From Hyphomicrobiales bacterium (lineage in GTDB: Bacteria; Pseudomonadota; Alphaproteobacteria; Rhizobiales; Xanthobacteraceae): 8,122 bases of DNA. The translations under genes and the position numbers were made by a program. The notes beneath the pieces are model-generated. The model ran no database searches and had not been told where the DNA came from. It saw nothing but the letters and a program-made list of their open reading frames with translations. Every line of letters starts with the position of its first letter. Position 1 is the stretch's first letter. Shown here piece by piece: positions 1 through 6,256 of the stretch. The stretch is taken from positions 1 through 8,122 of the forward strand of contig JACQDO010000272.1 of the NCBI GenBank assembly GCA_016201085.1, read 5' to 3'.

Positions 1-238
1 CCTTGCGGGAGAGGGTGCACAGCGAATGCCAATTGGCATTCGCGTTCTTTTGCTCAAGAACGGCCAGCGTGAAGCGCTGGCCTATGCGCAGCGAGGGCGG
101 GTGAGGGGTCCTACCTGCCGGCAAGCGCCGACCCCTCACCCGGCTTGCGCTCGCTATCGCTCCGCGCTCGCCACCCTCTCCCACAAGGGGAGAGGGTAAG
201 ACAGATTGCCGCGCGGCTTTCCAGGAGACGCCGCTCAT
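1..238 (-). CDS. Possible 5' end of addA, open through repeat sequence to the left edge
   Basis: An ATG at 238-236 overlaps the addB stop (ATGA). AAGAGG lies 7 bases upstream, inside addB. The frame stays open for 79 codons to the left edge. It starts MSGVSWKAARQSVLPSP and soon becomes repeat-derived (PLVGEGGERG and so on); no AddA P-loop motif is reached. AddA normally follows addB in this group, so either addA starts here with a repeat-encoded N-terminal insertion, or its start lies beyond the edge and this frame is open by chance. The sequence here cannot decide. Confidence 0.28.
   Translation of the reverse strand, partial: MSGVSWKAARQSVLPSPLVGEGGERGAIASASRVRGRRLPAGRTPHPPSLRIGQRFTLAVLEQKNANANWHSLCTLSRK
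22..43. repeat. Perfect 22-bp palindrome within the left repeat copy
   Basis: GCGAATGCCAA is followed directly by its reverse complement, with no loop base and no mismatch; the symmetry breaks at 21/44. The flanking DNA folds further: 44-49 pairs with 56-61, and 62-69 with 75-82. It could be part of a mobile repeat or a protein-binding site; nothing here shows which. Confidence 0.8.
98..142. repeat. 13-bp perfect inverted repeat at the centre of the composite
   Basis: Arms 98-110 and 130-142 pair without mismatch around the 19-base loop 111-129. They are the facing inner ends of the two repeat copies. Confidence 0.75.
174..196. terminator. GC-rich hairpin downstream of addB, weak terminator candidate
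   Basis: Bases 174-182 pair perfectly with 188-196 around a five-base loop (183-187), 39 bases past the addB stop. It belongs to the right repeat copy. There is no T-run after it on either strand, so it may act in RNA processing or do nothing. If addA is co-transcribed with addB it cannot be an efficient terminator. Confidence 0.3.
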
Positions 239-3200
239 GGCTCGTCCTCTTTGGCGCCGCCGGTGAGCGACCATTCCTGCACGCGCGCGAGATGGTCATA
301 GGTGCCGTAGTGGTTCTTCCACATCGGGTGCAGCAGCGAGAAATAGGGCTTATTCGGGTCGGCGAACTGAACGAGCAGCTTGGCCAGCTCGGCGAGCGCG
401 TGATCGGCGTGCTCATCGGGCGTGCCCTGCTTGAACGCGATGGGCTTTTCTTCGCCGGCCTCGGCGCCGCCGCGCAGACGCACATACAGCAGCTCCTCGA
501 CCGAAGCGCCGGCCGGAATGTCGGCGAACCCGCCTTTGCGCAAGATGGCGGCCTCGAGCGTGAGCTGCGGCGACAGGCCGGTGCGCACCTGCGGTTCGGT
601 GGGCGGCGCGCCGGTCTTATAGTCGAGGATGGCGTAGCGTCCGTCCGCCAGACATTCGATGCGGTCGGCGCGCACCGACAGCGTGAAGGTGTCGGCACCG
701 AACGGAAGAGAAATGCTGCCGCCGATTTCCACGGCGAGTTTCTTGAGCTTGGCGCGGCGGCCGGCGTCGAAGCCGGCGAACCATTGCGCGATGCGCTCGA
801 AACGCGGCCACCAGAACGCGCTCGCTTCGGGGTAGGCGGCAAGCGGCTTGAACAGCACGCGGCCGATGTCGGTCAGTGCGCGCGCCGGATCAGCGGGCAG
901 GGCGTCCGAATAGGCCTTGCCGAAGGCCGCAATGGCATCATGGATGAAAGTGCCGCGGTCGGCGGCGCCGGGCGGCGTGTCGATGGCGTCGAGCGGCGTC
1001 AGCTTGAGCACGTGCTTGGCGTAGATCGTGTAGGGATCGCGCAGCAAATCTTCGATTTCGGTGACGCTGAGCCGGCGCGGCCGTGCCGCAAACGGCGGCT
1101 TCGGCGCCGGGCGCGTGGCCGGTGTTGCCTCGCCGGGTTCGTCGATGCGGCGCGCCAGCGCGGTGTAACGCGCGCCGCGCTCGATCGCCGCGTCCCAGCG
1201 CGCTTGGCCGGCGACCGCGGCGAGCCGCTGCACGAAACGCGAGGCCACCGTCGGGCTGCCGGCGAGCTTGGCGGCGCGGGCGAGGATCACCTCGGGTGCG
1301 CCGAGCGCTTGCGCGAAATCGTGCGCGGAGAGGCCGATGCGCCGCTCCGGCAGATCGAGGCCGAGCGTGTGGCGCATCGGCCGGCTGAGCCAGGGATCGC
1401 CGCGCGTCTCTGGCGGCCAGACGCCTTCGACCAGCCCGCCCAGCACCAGCCGGTCGACCGACTGTAGCCGCGATTCGATGGTGCCGAAGATACGCACGCG
1501 CGCGCCGGTCGGCGGGCTGTAGAATTTCTTGTCCGCGATGGCGGCGTGAAATAATTCGGCATATTCGGTGGGCGGCACGTCGAGCGCGCCGGACGCCTGA
1601 ATGTCGTCGAAGCGTTGGCGCAGTTCCGGCGTCATGGCGCCGAGCGCCTCGATGACCTCGGCGTGGCGGGCGGCGAGCGTGGCGATGGGCAGCGCGCCGC
1701 GCGGCAGGCTCTCCAAGGGCCGCAGCGCGGCCGCAAGCTGCGCGAGCAGGGTGGCCGCGGCAGCGAGCTCGGCGTCGCTCAGCGCCAGGCGCGGATCGGA
1801 ACGATGCAGCGACGTCTCTTTTCCGGCGCGATGGTTCGCGATCTCGTCGCGCAAGGCGGTGAGCGCTTGTTGCAGGCCGGCGCTGCCGTGCTTCGGCCGC
1901 GGACCGCGCAAAATCGCGCGTTCCAGAGCGGCGACGCCGGCCGGGTCGAATGTCGCCAACGGATGCTTGAGCAGCGCCAGCAGAGGAACGGGCGCGACGC
2001 CGGCGAGCGCCGTCTCGGCGGCAAGCCGGGCGAAGATGCCTTCCGGCCTGTCGGCGAGCGAGACGCCACGCGAATCGTCGACCGCCACGTTCCAGCGCGC
2101 CAGCGCCGCCATCACGCGGCGGCCGAGCGCCACATCAGGCGTCACCAGCGCCGCGGTCTTGCCGGCGTCTTCCAGCGTTTCGCGCAGCGCGACGGCGATG
2201 GCGAGCGCTTCTTCCTCGGCATTGCCGGCCTCGATCGCCGCGATGGTTTGCATCGCCGCGTCGGCGTGCCGGTTGAACGCGCTATTGGCCAGCCGATCCT
2301 TCCACAGTTCGCTGCTGGCGGCCGGCCGCAGCGCTTCCGACAGCAGGCGTTCGCGGCCATGCGGCGCGGCGGGCGCCAGCATTGTCACATCGGCACGCGC
2401 GATCTTGAGGCGCTTGAGCAAAGCGGCCAAAGCGAATTGCGGATGGCCGTGGCTGTGCTCGGGTTGCTCGGAAATCGTCGACCAGGTGGCGTCGTCGAGA
2501 TCGGTATCGAGCCCGGGCAGCACCACCGCGCCTTGCGGCAGCGTCGCGATGGCGGCGAGCAGGCTCGCGGTCGCCGGGATCGAGCCGGTGGAGCCGGCGG
2601 CGATCACGGGACCCGGGGTTTTGCCGAGCCGCGCCACCTGGGCCGCGATCAGCCGGTCGCGGCGCTCGGCCGGCTCGATGCGGCCTTGTTCGGCCAGATA
2701 ATTGGGCCATTGCCCGCGCATGAATTTCAGGAAATCGAGCGTCAGTTCCCAGTATTTGTCGAACTCGTCCGGCACCAGATCGTCGAGCCGGTCCCAGCTC
2801 ACCTGACGCGTGGTCATGTCGTCCATCAGCCGCGCCAGATCCCGCGCCAGCGACAAGGCGGTGGCCGGATTGTTGGCGACCAGCGGCGCTTCGCCGCCTG
2901 TGCGCGGCGCGATGGATTGCGCCCAGCGCAGGATCAAGGCCGCCAGCGGCAAGTTGCGCGCCAGCCCGCTCAGCGCTTCCTTCAGCGTCAGCGCGGCTTC
3001 CGCCAGTTCGCCGTTGGCCGCTTCGGCGAAGGCGATCTCGTCTTCATCCAGATCGCCGAGCGCGACGATGCGCGGCAGGATGGCGGCCTCGCTGTCGAGC
3101 CGGTCGAGGAACACCTCGCGCGCCAGGCGGCAGGCGCGCCGCGACGGCAGATAGAGCGTGGCGCGCGCCAGCTCCAGCGGCTCGCGCGCGGCCGGAAAGC

Positions 3201-3288
3201 CGGGCACCAGGCGGCCTTCGCGCAACGCGTCGATCAGCACCGGCAGGAAGGGCGCCGAGGCGGTGATGTTGAAGACGCGGGGACTCAT
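235..3288 (-). CDS. addB: Double-strand break repair protein AddB
   Basis: A 1017-aa AddB of the alphaproteobacterial type, partner of AddA in the helicase-nuclease that resects DNA double-strand breaks for RecA. The N-terminal part is an inactivated UvrD/Rep-like helicase; AAGSTGSIPAT occupies a region where a P-loop could be expected but no GKT/GKS is present. The C-terminal RecB-type nuclease is intact by eye: His783 in GTFIHD, Asp875 in RADRIE, Asp889 and Lys891 in ILDYKTG, and Gln908 in SPQLTLEA. I chose the ATG at 3288 (MSPRVFN) because it matches recalled family N-termini. The frame runs upstream to 3477 only through the palindromic repeat and the end of murU. No good Shine-Dalgarno site precedes 3288, perhaps because the repeat inserted there. 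A GTG five codons upstream is a weaker alternative. The length is normal and no frameshift is visible. The TGA stop overlaps an ATG as ATGA. Confidence 0.95.
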   Translation of the reverse strand: MSPRVFNITASAPFLPVLIDALREGRLVPGFPAAREPLELARATLYLPSRRACRLAREVFLDRLDSEAAILPRIVALGDLDEDEIAFAEAANGELAEAALTLKEALSGLARNLPLAALILRWAQSIAPRTGGEAPLVANNPATALSLARDLARLMDDMTTRQVSWDRLDDLVPDEFDKYWELTLDFLKFMRGQWPNYLAEQGRIEPAERRDRLIAAQVARLGKTPGPVIAAGSTGSIPATASLLAAIATLPQGAVVLPGLDTDLDDATWSTISEQPEHSHGHPQFALAALLKRLKIARADVTMLAPAAPHGRERLLSEALRPAASSELWKDRLANSAFNRHADAAMQTIAAIEAGNAEEEALAIAVALRETLEDAGKTAALVTPDVALGRRVMAALARWNVAVDDSRGVSLADRPEGIFARLAAETALAGVAPVPLLALLKHPLATFDPAGVAALERAILRGPRPKHGSAGLQQALTALRDEIANHRAGKETSLHRSDPRLALSDAELAAAATLLAQLAAALRPLESLPRGALPIATLAARHAEVIEALGAMTPELRQRFDDIQASGALDVPPTEYAELFHAAIADKKFYSPPTGARVRIFGTIESRLQSVDRLVLGGLVEGVWPPETRGDPWLSRPMRHTLGLDLPERRIGLSAHDFAQALGAPEVILARAAKLAGSPTVASRFVQRLAAVAGQARWDAAIERGARYTALARRIDEPGEATPATRPAPKPPFAARPRRLSVTEIEDLLRDPYTIYAKHVLKLTPLDAIDTPPGAADRGTFIHDAIAAFGKAYSDALPADPARALTDIGRVLFKPLAAYPEASAFWWPRFERIAQWFAGFDAGRRAKLKKLAVEIGGSISLPFGADTFTLSVRADRIECLADGRYAILDYKTGAPPTEPQVRTGLSPQLTLEAAILRKGGFADIPAGASVEELLYVRLRGGAEAGEEKPIAFKQGTPDEHADHALAELAKLLVQFADPNKPYFSLLHPMWKNHYGTYDHLARVQEWSLTGGAKEDEP

Positions 3289-3305
3289 GTGTGCAGCATA
3301 CACTG

Positions 3306-3402
3306 TGTCGTCCCCGCGAAAGCGGGGACCCATACGCCGTGTGCTCTCGATAGGCTGCGGCGTATGGGTCCCGGCCCTCGCTGACGCTCGGCCGGGACGA
3401 CA
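3306..3402. repeat. 97-bp palindromic interspersed repeat between murU and addB
   Basis: Perfect 9-base terminal inverted repeats (3306-3314 and 3394-3402) enclose a perfect 15-base inverted repeat (3325-3339 and 3358-3372). Each outer shoulder can also fold on its own: a CCCCGC/GCGGGG stem with a GAAA loop at 3312-3327, and a 7-base stem 3370-3376/3390-3396. The whole element can form a cruciform or a branched RNA. Repeats of this look, which read as 'SPRKRGP' or 'PAKAGTHTP' in spurious ORFs, are common in Bradyrhizobium-type genomes; that assignment is from memory. It occupies most of the 119-base spacer and ends 17 bases before the addB ATG. Confidence 0.8.
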
Positions 3403-3407
3403 GCAAC

Positions 3408-4133
3408 CTACCGCGCGCTCGCCTCGATGGCGGCTTCGGCCTGGTGAATCGCCTCGGGGGTGCCGACATGCATCCACAGGCCTTCCATGCGCAGGCCGTG
3501 CAGCCTGCCGGCCGCGGCGGCGCGGTCGAACAGCAGCGTGAGCGAGAAGGCGCCCGGCGGGCTGCTGGCGAGAAACGCCGGCGCGAAAATCGCGGCGCCG
3601 GCATAGACAAACGGCGCCACCTCGCGCTCGCCGCGCCGGCGCAGCCGGCCATCGGCGGCAAAAGAAAAATCGCCGCGCCCGCTATAGCCGACGCTGCCGG
3701 CGGTCGGCGCCAGCAGCAGCAGCGCGTCCATGCTGGCCGCATCGAAGGCCTCCGCCAGCCGCGCCAGATTGGGCTTGACGCCATCGATCCAGATGGTGTC
3801 GGCGTTGAGATGGAAGAACGGCGCCGCGCCCAGTTCGGGCAGCGCCTTGACCACGGCGCCGCCGGTATCGAGCAGCAGGCCGCGCTCGTCCGAAATCACG
3901 ATGCGCGGTTCGCGGCGGCTCTCGAGATGGTCGATCATCAGCTCGGCGAAGGCATGCACATTGACCACCGCGCGCTCGACGCCGGCCTCGGCCAGCCGGT
4001 CGAGCACATGATCGAGCAGCGCTCGGCCTGCCACCGGCACCAGCGGCTTCGGCATGCGGTCGGTGTAGGGGCTCATGCGCTTGCCCAAGCCTGCGGCCAG
4101 CACCATCGCGGTTTTCGGTGTCGGTATTGCCAT
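3408..4133 (-). CDS. murU: MurU-like N-acetylmuramate-1-phosphate uridylyltransferase
   Basis: A 241-aa cytoplasmic nucleotidyltransferase of the sugar-phosphate NTP-transferase family. The N-terminal signature LAAGLGKRMSPYT (12-24) followed by PKPLVPVAG (28-36) binds the nucleotide and sugar phosphate. DTGGAV 89-94 and NAD 110-112 (metal-binding Asp112) complete the active site, and WMHVGTPE 220-227 is the usual C-terminal motif. MurU makes UDP-MurNAc from MurNAc-1-phosphate, bypassing MurA in peptidoglycan recycling. From the sequence alone, GlcNAc-1-P or mannose-1-P as substrate cannot be excluded; the AmgK-like neighbour is the main argument. The ATG follows the tsaE-amgK stop with no gap (TAA then ATG), and GAAGG at 4146-4142 inside that gene gives a site 8 bases upstream, so the two genes are probably translationally coupled. 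The length fits the family. Confidence 0.88.
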   Translation of the reverse strand: MAIPTPKTAMVLAAGLGKRMSPYTDRMPKPLVPVAGRALLDHVLDRLAEAGVERAVVNVHAFAELMIDHLESRREPRIVISDERGLLLDTGGAVVKALPELGAAPFFHLNADTIWIDGVKPNLARLAEAFDAASMDALLLLAPTAGSVGYSGRGDFSFAADGRLRRRGEREVAPFVYAGAAIFAPAFLASSPPGAFSLTLLFDRAAAAGRLHGLRMEGLWMHVGTPEAIHQAEAAIEASAR

Positions 4134-5672
4134 TTAGAGGGCCTTCAGCGGCGGCACGTTGACGCGGTACCAGGCATTGAGCTCTTTGAGCGAGGGGTGC
4201 GCCAGCGCGCGTTGCAGATAGGCCCATACCCGCGGCAGATGACGCAAATATTGCGGCTTGCCGTCGCGCCGCTCCAGCCGCGCGAAGATGCCGAGAATCT
4301 TGGAGGCGCGCTGCGCGGCCAGCGTCGAATAAAGCCGCACGAAGCCGGGCGCGTCGAAACCGGGCTCGGCCTTGAGCCGGGCGCGCGTGTAGCGCGACAG
4401 CAGCGCGATCTCCGTCATCTCCGGTACGTCGACACGTGCGTCTTGTAGGAGAGATGCGAGGTCATAGGCGCCCGCACCCATCACCGCGTCCTGGAAATCC
4501 AACAGGCCGATGCGCGCCACGCCCTCGCGCTGCGGCAGCCACAGCAGATTGGGCGAATGGAAATCGCGCAACACCCAGGTGGCCGGCGCATTCACCACCG
4601 GCTGCAAGGCTTCGCGCCAGTTCGCCAGATAGCGCTCGCGCTTGCTGCCGGAAATCGCCACGCCCAGCTTCGGCAGGTACCAGTCGAGCAGCAATTCGAC
4701 CTCGATCAGCAGCGCATCCATGTCGTAGTGCGGCAGCCGGTAATCGACGCCGGGCTCCACAGCGAGCAGATCGGGCAGCGGCTTGCGATGCAGCGCGGCC
4801 AAGAGATCGACCGCCACCTCGTAATGCGCCTCGATCGGCGCCGGCGGATCGCCGGCCACCACCAGCTCGTTGCCGAGATCCTCGATCAGCAGCAGCCCGG
4901 CGTCGCGGTCGGCCGCAAAGATCGCCGGCGCCGAGAAGCCGCGCTCGCGCAAGGCAAGCGCCATGGCGATGAACGGCGTCACGTCCTCGGCCAGATGCGC
5001 GATCGCGCTATAGGGCTTGCCGTCGTGCACCGGCGGTCCGTCCGGGCGGCGCGGCGAATTCATCAGCAAAGTGCTGGCGCCTTGCAGCGTCAGCCGCTCG
5101 TAGCTGCGCGTGGAGGCGTCGCCCTGGATGCGCCGGCGCTCGGCCGCGCCGAAGCCGGAACGCTCGATGAAACGGCGGATGAGGGCGATGCGCTCGGCGC
5201 GGCTTGCGAAGCTGCCATAGCCGGTAACGCGCGCATTGCGGAAGGTCTCGCTCTGCTGCGGCGACAGCGTGAGCGCGACATCGAGCCGGTTGGGCGGCAG
5301 GTGGCCTCCGGCGCGGTCCGGCCATTCCAGCAGCGTCACGGCGCTGTCCGGCAGGTCGTCGAAGCCGAGTTCGCCGAGCTCACCCGGTCCGCTCAGCCGA
5401 TAGAGGTCGGCATGCACCAGCGTGAAGCGCGGCAGCTCGTAGGCCTGCATCAAGGTGAATGTCGGGCTCGGCACCTCGATGCTCTCATTGGCGGCGAGAT
5501 GGCGGATGAGGGCGCGGGCGAAGGTGGTCTTGCCGGCGCCCAGGTCGCCCGACAGCGTGATCAGATCGCCGGGCTCGATGGCTGCCGCGATGTCGGCCAT
5601 CAGCCGGCGCGTGGCCTGCTCGTCGGCGAGCTGCACCGTGAAGCTGAAGCCGCCGGGAGTGGCTGGAAACAT
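4134..5672 (-). CDS. tsaE: TsaE / AmgK-like fusion: tRNA t6A ATPase plus N-acetylmuramate kinase domain
   Basis: A 512-aa protein with two joined enzymes. Residues about 10-150 are TsaE, the ATPase that supports N6-threonylcarbamoyladenosine formation on tRNA: P-loop GDLGAGKTT 42-50 (Lys48), switch segment PSPTFTL 68-74, HADLYRL 87-93 and LLEWPD 114-119. Residues about 155-512 are an aminoglycoside-phosphotransferase fold of the AmgK type: GDASTRSY 184-191, catalytic loop RDFHSPN 369-375 (Asp370, Asn375) and the metal site LLDFQD 390-395 (Asp392). AmgK phosphorylates C1 of MurNAc or GlcNAc in cell-wall recycling, and the adjoining MurU gene supports that substrate. The ATG at 5672 is the only usable start, because an in-frame TAA lies four codons upstream. 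No stop or frameshift separates the two domains. Such fusions are annotated in Rhizobiales, so this is probably not an artefact. The exact kinase substrate is inferred. Confidence 0.9.
   Translation of the reverse strand: MFPATPGGFSFTVQLADEQATRRLMADIAAAIEPGDLITLSGDLGAGKTTFARALIRHLAANESIEVPSPTFTLMQAYELPRFTLVHADLYRLSGPGELGELGFDDLPDSAVTLLEWPDRAGGHLPPNRLDVALTLSPQQSETFRNARVTGYGSFASRAERIALIRRFIERSGFGAAERRRIQGDASTRSYERLTLQGASTLLMNSPRRPDGPPVHDGKPYSAIAHLAEDVTPFIAMALALRERGFSAPAIFAADRDAGLLLIEDLGNELVVAGDPPAPIEAHYEVAVDLLAALHRKPLPDLLAVEPGVDYRLPHYDMDALLIEVELLLDWYLPKLGVAISGSKRERYLANWREALQPVVNAPATWVLRDFHSPNLLWLPQREGVARIGLLDFQDAVMGAGAYDLASLLQDARVDVPEMTEIALLSRYTRARLKAEPGFDAPGFVRLYSTLAAQRASKILGIFARLERRDGKPQYLRHLPRVWAYLQRALAHPSLKELNAWYRVNVPPLKAL
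4142..4146 (-). promoter_or_regulatory. Ribosome binding site of murU inside the end of tsaE-amgK
   Basis: On the minus strand GAAGG ends 8 bases before the murU ATG at 4133 and lies within the last codons of tsaE-amgK. With the abutting TAA/ATG it indicates coupled translation. Confidence 0.5.
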
Positions 5673-5700
5673 CGAATCATCCGCTTAATGTCGCGGACAC

Positions 5701-5730
5701 CTTATAAACGGCGCGCCCGCCGTTCGGCAG
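5701..5730 (-). promoter_or_regulatory. Possible promoter for tsaE-amgK with an inverted repeat in its spacer
   Basis: Reading the minus strand, CTGCCG (5730-5725) and TATAAG (5706-5701) are 18 bases apart. The 18-base spacer is itself an inverted repeat: 7-base arms 5707-5713 and 5718-5724 around CGCC. A start near 5694 would leave a leader of about 22 bases before the ATG at 5672. The -35 match is poor. The case rests mainly on position, because the plus-strand gene upstream means this transcript needs its own promoter. Confidence 0.22.
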
Positions 5731-5811
5731 CCCCTATCGTAGCAGCATCGCCTTGATCCAAATCATTTGTTGAAATTCCGGGAAACGGCATCTTTTCATG
5801 TCGTCGGTAAT

Positions 5812-5841
5812 TTGCATAGAGTCGTTGCCGGTTGGTATTTT
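5812..5841 (+). promoter_or_regulatory. Candidate housekeeping promoter for the small exported protein
   Basis: TTGCAT at 5812-5817 and TATTTT at 5836-5841 are separated by 18 bases. Each matches four of six sigma-70 consensus bases. The start of transcription would lie about 20 bases before the ATG at 5870, leaving room for the GGAG site. This is a visual match in a short AT-richer stretch, without other proof. Confidence 0.33.
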
Positions 5842-5857
5842 TGCACGCGTAACCTTC

Positions 5858-5861
5858 GGAG
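5858..5861 (+). promoter_or_regulatory. Ribosome binding site that fixes the start of the small exported protein
   Basis: GGAG lies 8 bases before the ATG at 5870, and no comparable site precedes the alternative in-frame ATG at 5798. It supports the shorter 104-aa reading, which also puts the signal peptide at the N-terminus. Confidence 0.6.
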
Positions 5862-5869
5862 AAGCGCAA

Positions 5870-6184
5870 ATGCAGGATGTGCGACGATTGCTGGCGGCGG
5901 CAGGCATTGTGCTCCTGGCGACGATGGGCGGCGCGGCGGCGCAGACCAGCGCGCCGGCGAATGTGGAGCTACAGTCGTTCGCACAGGCCGACAAGCCGTC
6001 GACCGCGACACGGGTCAAGACCTGGACGCGCGCCAAGCTCGAGGCGGCGAAGAAACGCTGGGCCGCCGACAACGCGAAATTCACCGATTGCCAGAAGCAG
6101 CTCCTGGAGCAGCGCAAGACGAAACGGCTCTCGCTGCACAAGCAAGGGCATTTCCTGCAAGATTGCATGCTGCGCAAGCCGTAG
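5870..6184 (+). CDS. Small exported protein of unknown function, two cysteines
   Basis: A 104-aa protein that I do not recognise as a named family. The N-terminus is a clear Sec signal peptide: basic MQDVRR, a hydrophobic core at about 7-19 and a likely cleavage after Ala24 in GGAAA-Q. The mature part of about 80 residues is hydrophilic and mostly helical, with a Lys/Arg-rich stretch at 50-91. Its only two cysteines are Cys74 and Cys99 (FTDC and LQDC), which could form a disulfide between two helices in the periplasm. I chose the ATG at 5870 because GGAG at 5858-5861 sits 8 bases upstream; the frame is open from an earlier ATG at 5798, but that start would bury the signal peptide. The gene lies opposite to all its neighbours, between divL and tsaE-amgK. 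The C-terminal pattern faintly recalls PsiF-type repeats, but this is only a guess. Confidence 0.8.
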   Translation: MQDVRRLLAAAGIVLLATMGGAAAQTSAPANVELQSFAQADKPSTATRVKTWTRAKLEAAKKRWAADNAKFTDCQKQLLEQRKTKRLSLHKQGHFLQDCMLRKP

Positions 6185-6198
6185 CGTCGACCGAAGCT

Positions 6199-6230
6199 CC
6201 GCTCATTCCCGCGCAAGCGGGGACGAGCGG
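6199..6230. terminator. Strong hairpin between convergent genes, candidate bidirectional terminator
   Basis: Six base pairs (6199-6204 with 6225-6230) enclose a near-continuous inner stem (6208-6212 with 6217-6221) capped by the GCAA loop 6213-6216. The interruption (6205-6207 against 6222-6224) still allows a T-A pair and a G-T wobble. It lies 15 bases after the small plus-strand gene and about 26 bases beyond the divL stop, where a shared terminator would be expected. No clear T-run follows on either strand, so it may be only a repeat remnant. Its core resembles the GAAA-capped hairpin at 3312-3327. Confidence 0.45.
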
Positions 6231-6256
6231 TTGAATCCGCACAAACGGAAAACGCT

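Larger units (their letters stand above)
1..197. repeat. Composite of two facing interspersed repeat copies
   Basis: Bases 1-16 match the reverse complement of 173-188 at 15 of 16 positions, and 98-110 is the exact reverse complement of 130-142. The two copies therefore face each other around a 19-base centre (111-129). The right copy is compact; the left copy carries extra self-complementary segments between its ends (palindrome 22-43, stem 44-49/56-61, stem 62-69/75-82). The left copy probably continues a few bases past the window. This 'CTCTCCC...GGGTGAGGGG' repeat type is widespread in Rhizobiales intergenic DNA, from memory. It fills nearly all of the stretch after addB. Confidence 0.75.

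Noticed and set aside
1..197. CRISPR array
   Set aside because: The repeats are inverted, not direct, there are only two copies, and there is no regular spacer length.
145..1467. Long plus-strand ORF (440 aa) opposite the 3' half of addB
   Set aside because: It is an antisense shadow of a clear gene in GC-rich DNA; it is Arg/Gly/Ala-rich with no recognisable motif and starts in repeat DNA.
1615..3384. Plus-strand ORF (589 aa) and an overlapping 366-aa ORF (1601-2701) opposite addB
   Set aside because: The composition is typical of antisense frames (Arg, Gln, Gly or Ser, Ala). The 589-aa frame ends in the palindromic repeat, giving the typical spurious 'PAKAGTHTP' tail. AddB on the other strand has catalytic motifs.
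3289..3477. 63-residue N-terminal extension of AddB to an ATG at 3477
   Set aside because: The extension is translated from the palindromic repeat and from the end of murU. The known AddB N-terminus matches the start at 3288.
3444..4448. Plus-strand ORF (334 aa) opposite murU and the end of tsaE-amgK
   Set aside because: It spans the junction of two well-supported minus-strand genes and has no motifs of its own.
4557..5756. Plus-strand ORF (399 aa) opposite tsaE-amgK
   Set aside because: Antisense shadow; the minus strand carries the P-loop and kinase motifs.
5798..5869. Upstream ATG giving a 128-aa form of the small exported protein
   Set aside because: It lacks a ribosome site, overlaps the candidate promoter and would put 24 residues before the signal peptide.
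5734..6216. Minus-strand 160-aa Cys- and Ser-rich ORF across the small gene
   Set aside because: It is antisense to a gene with signal peptide and ribosome site; the composition is irregular and no start signal is seen.
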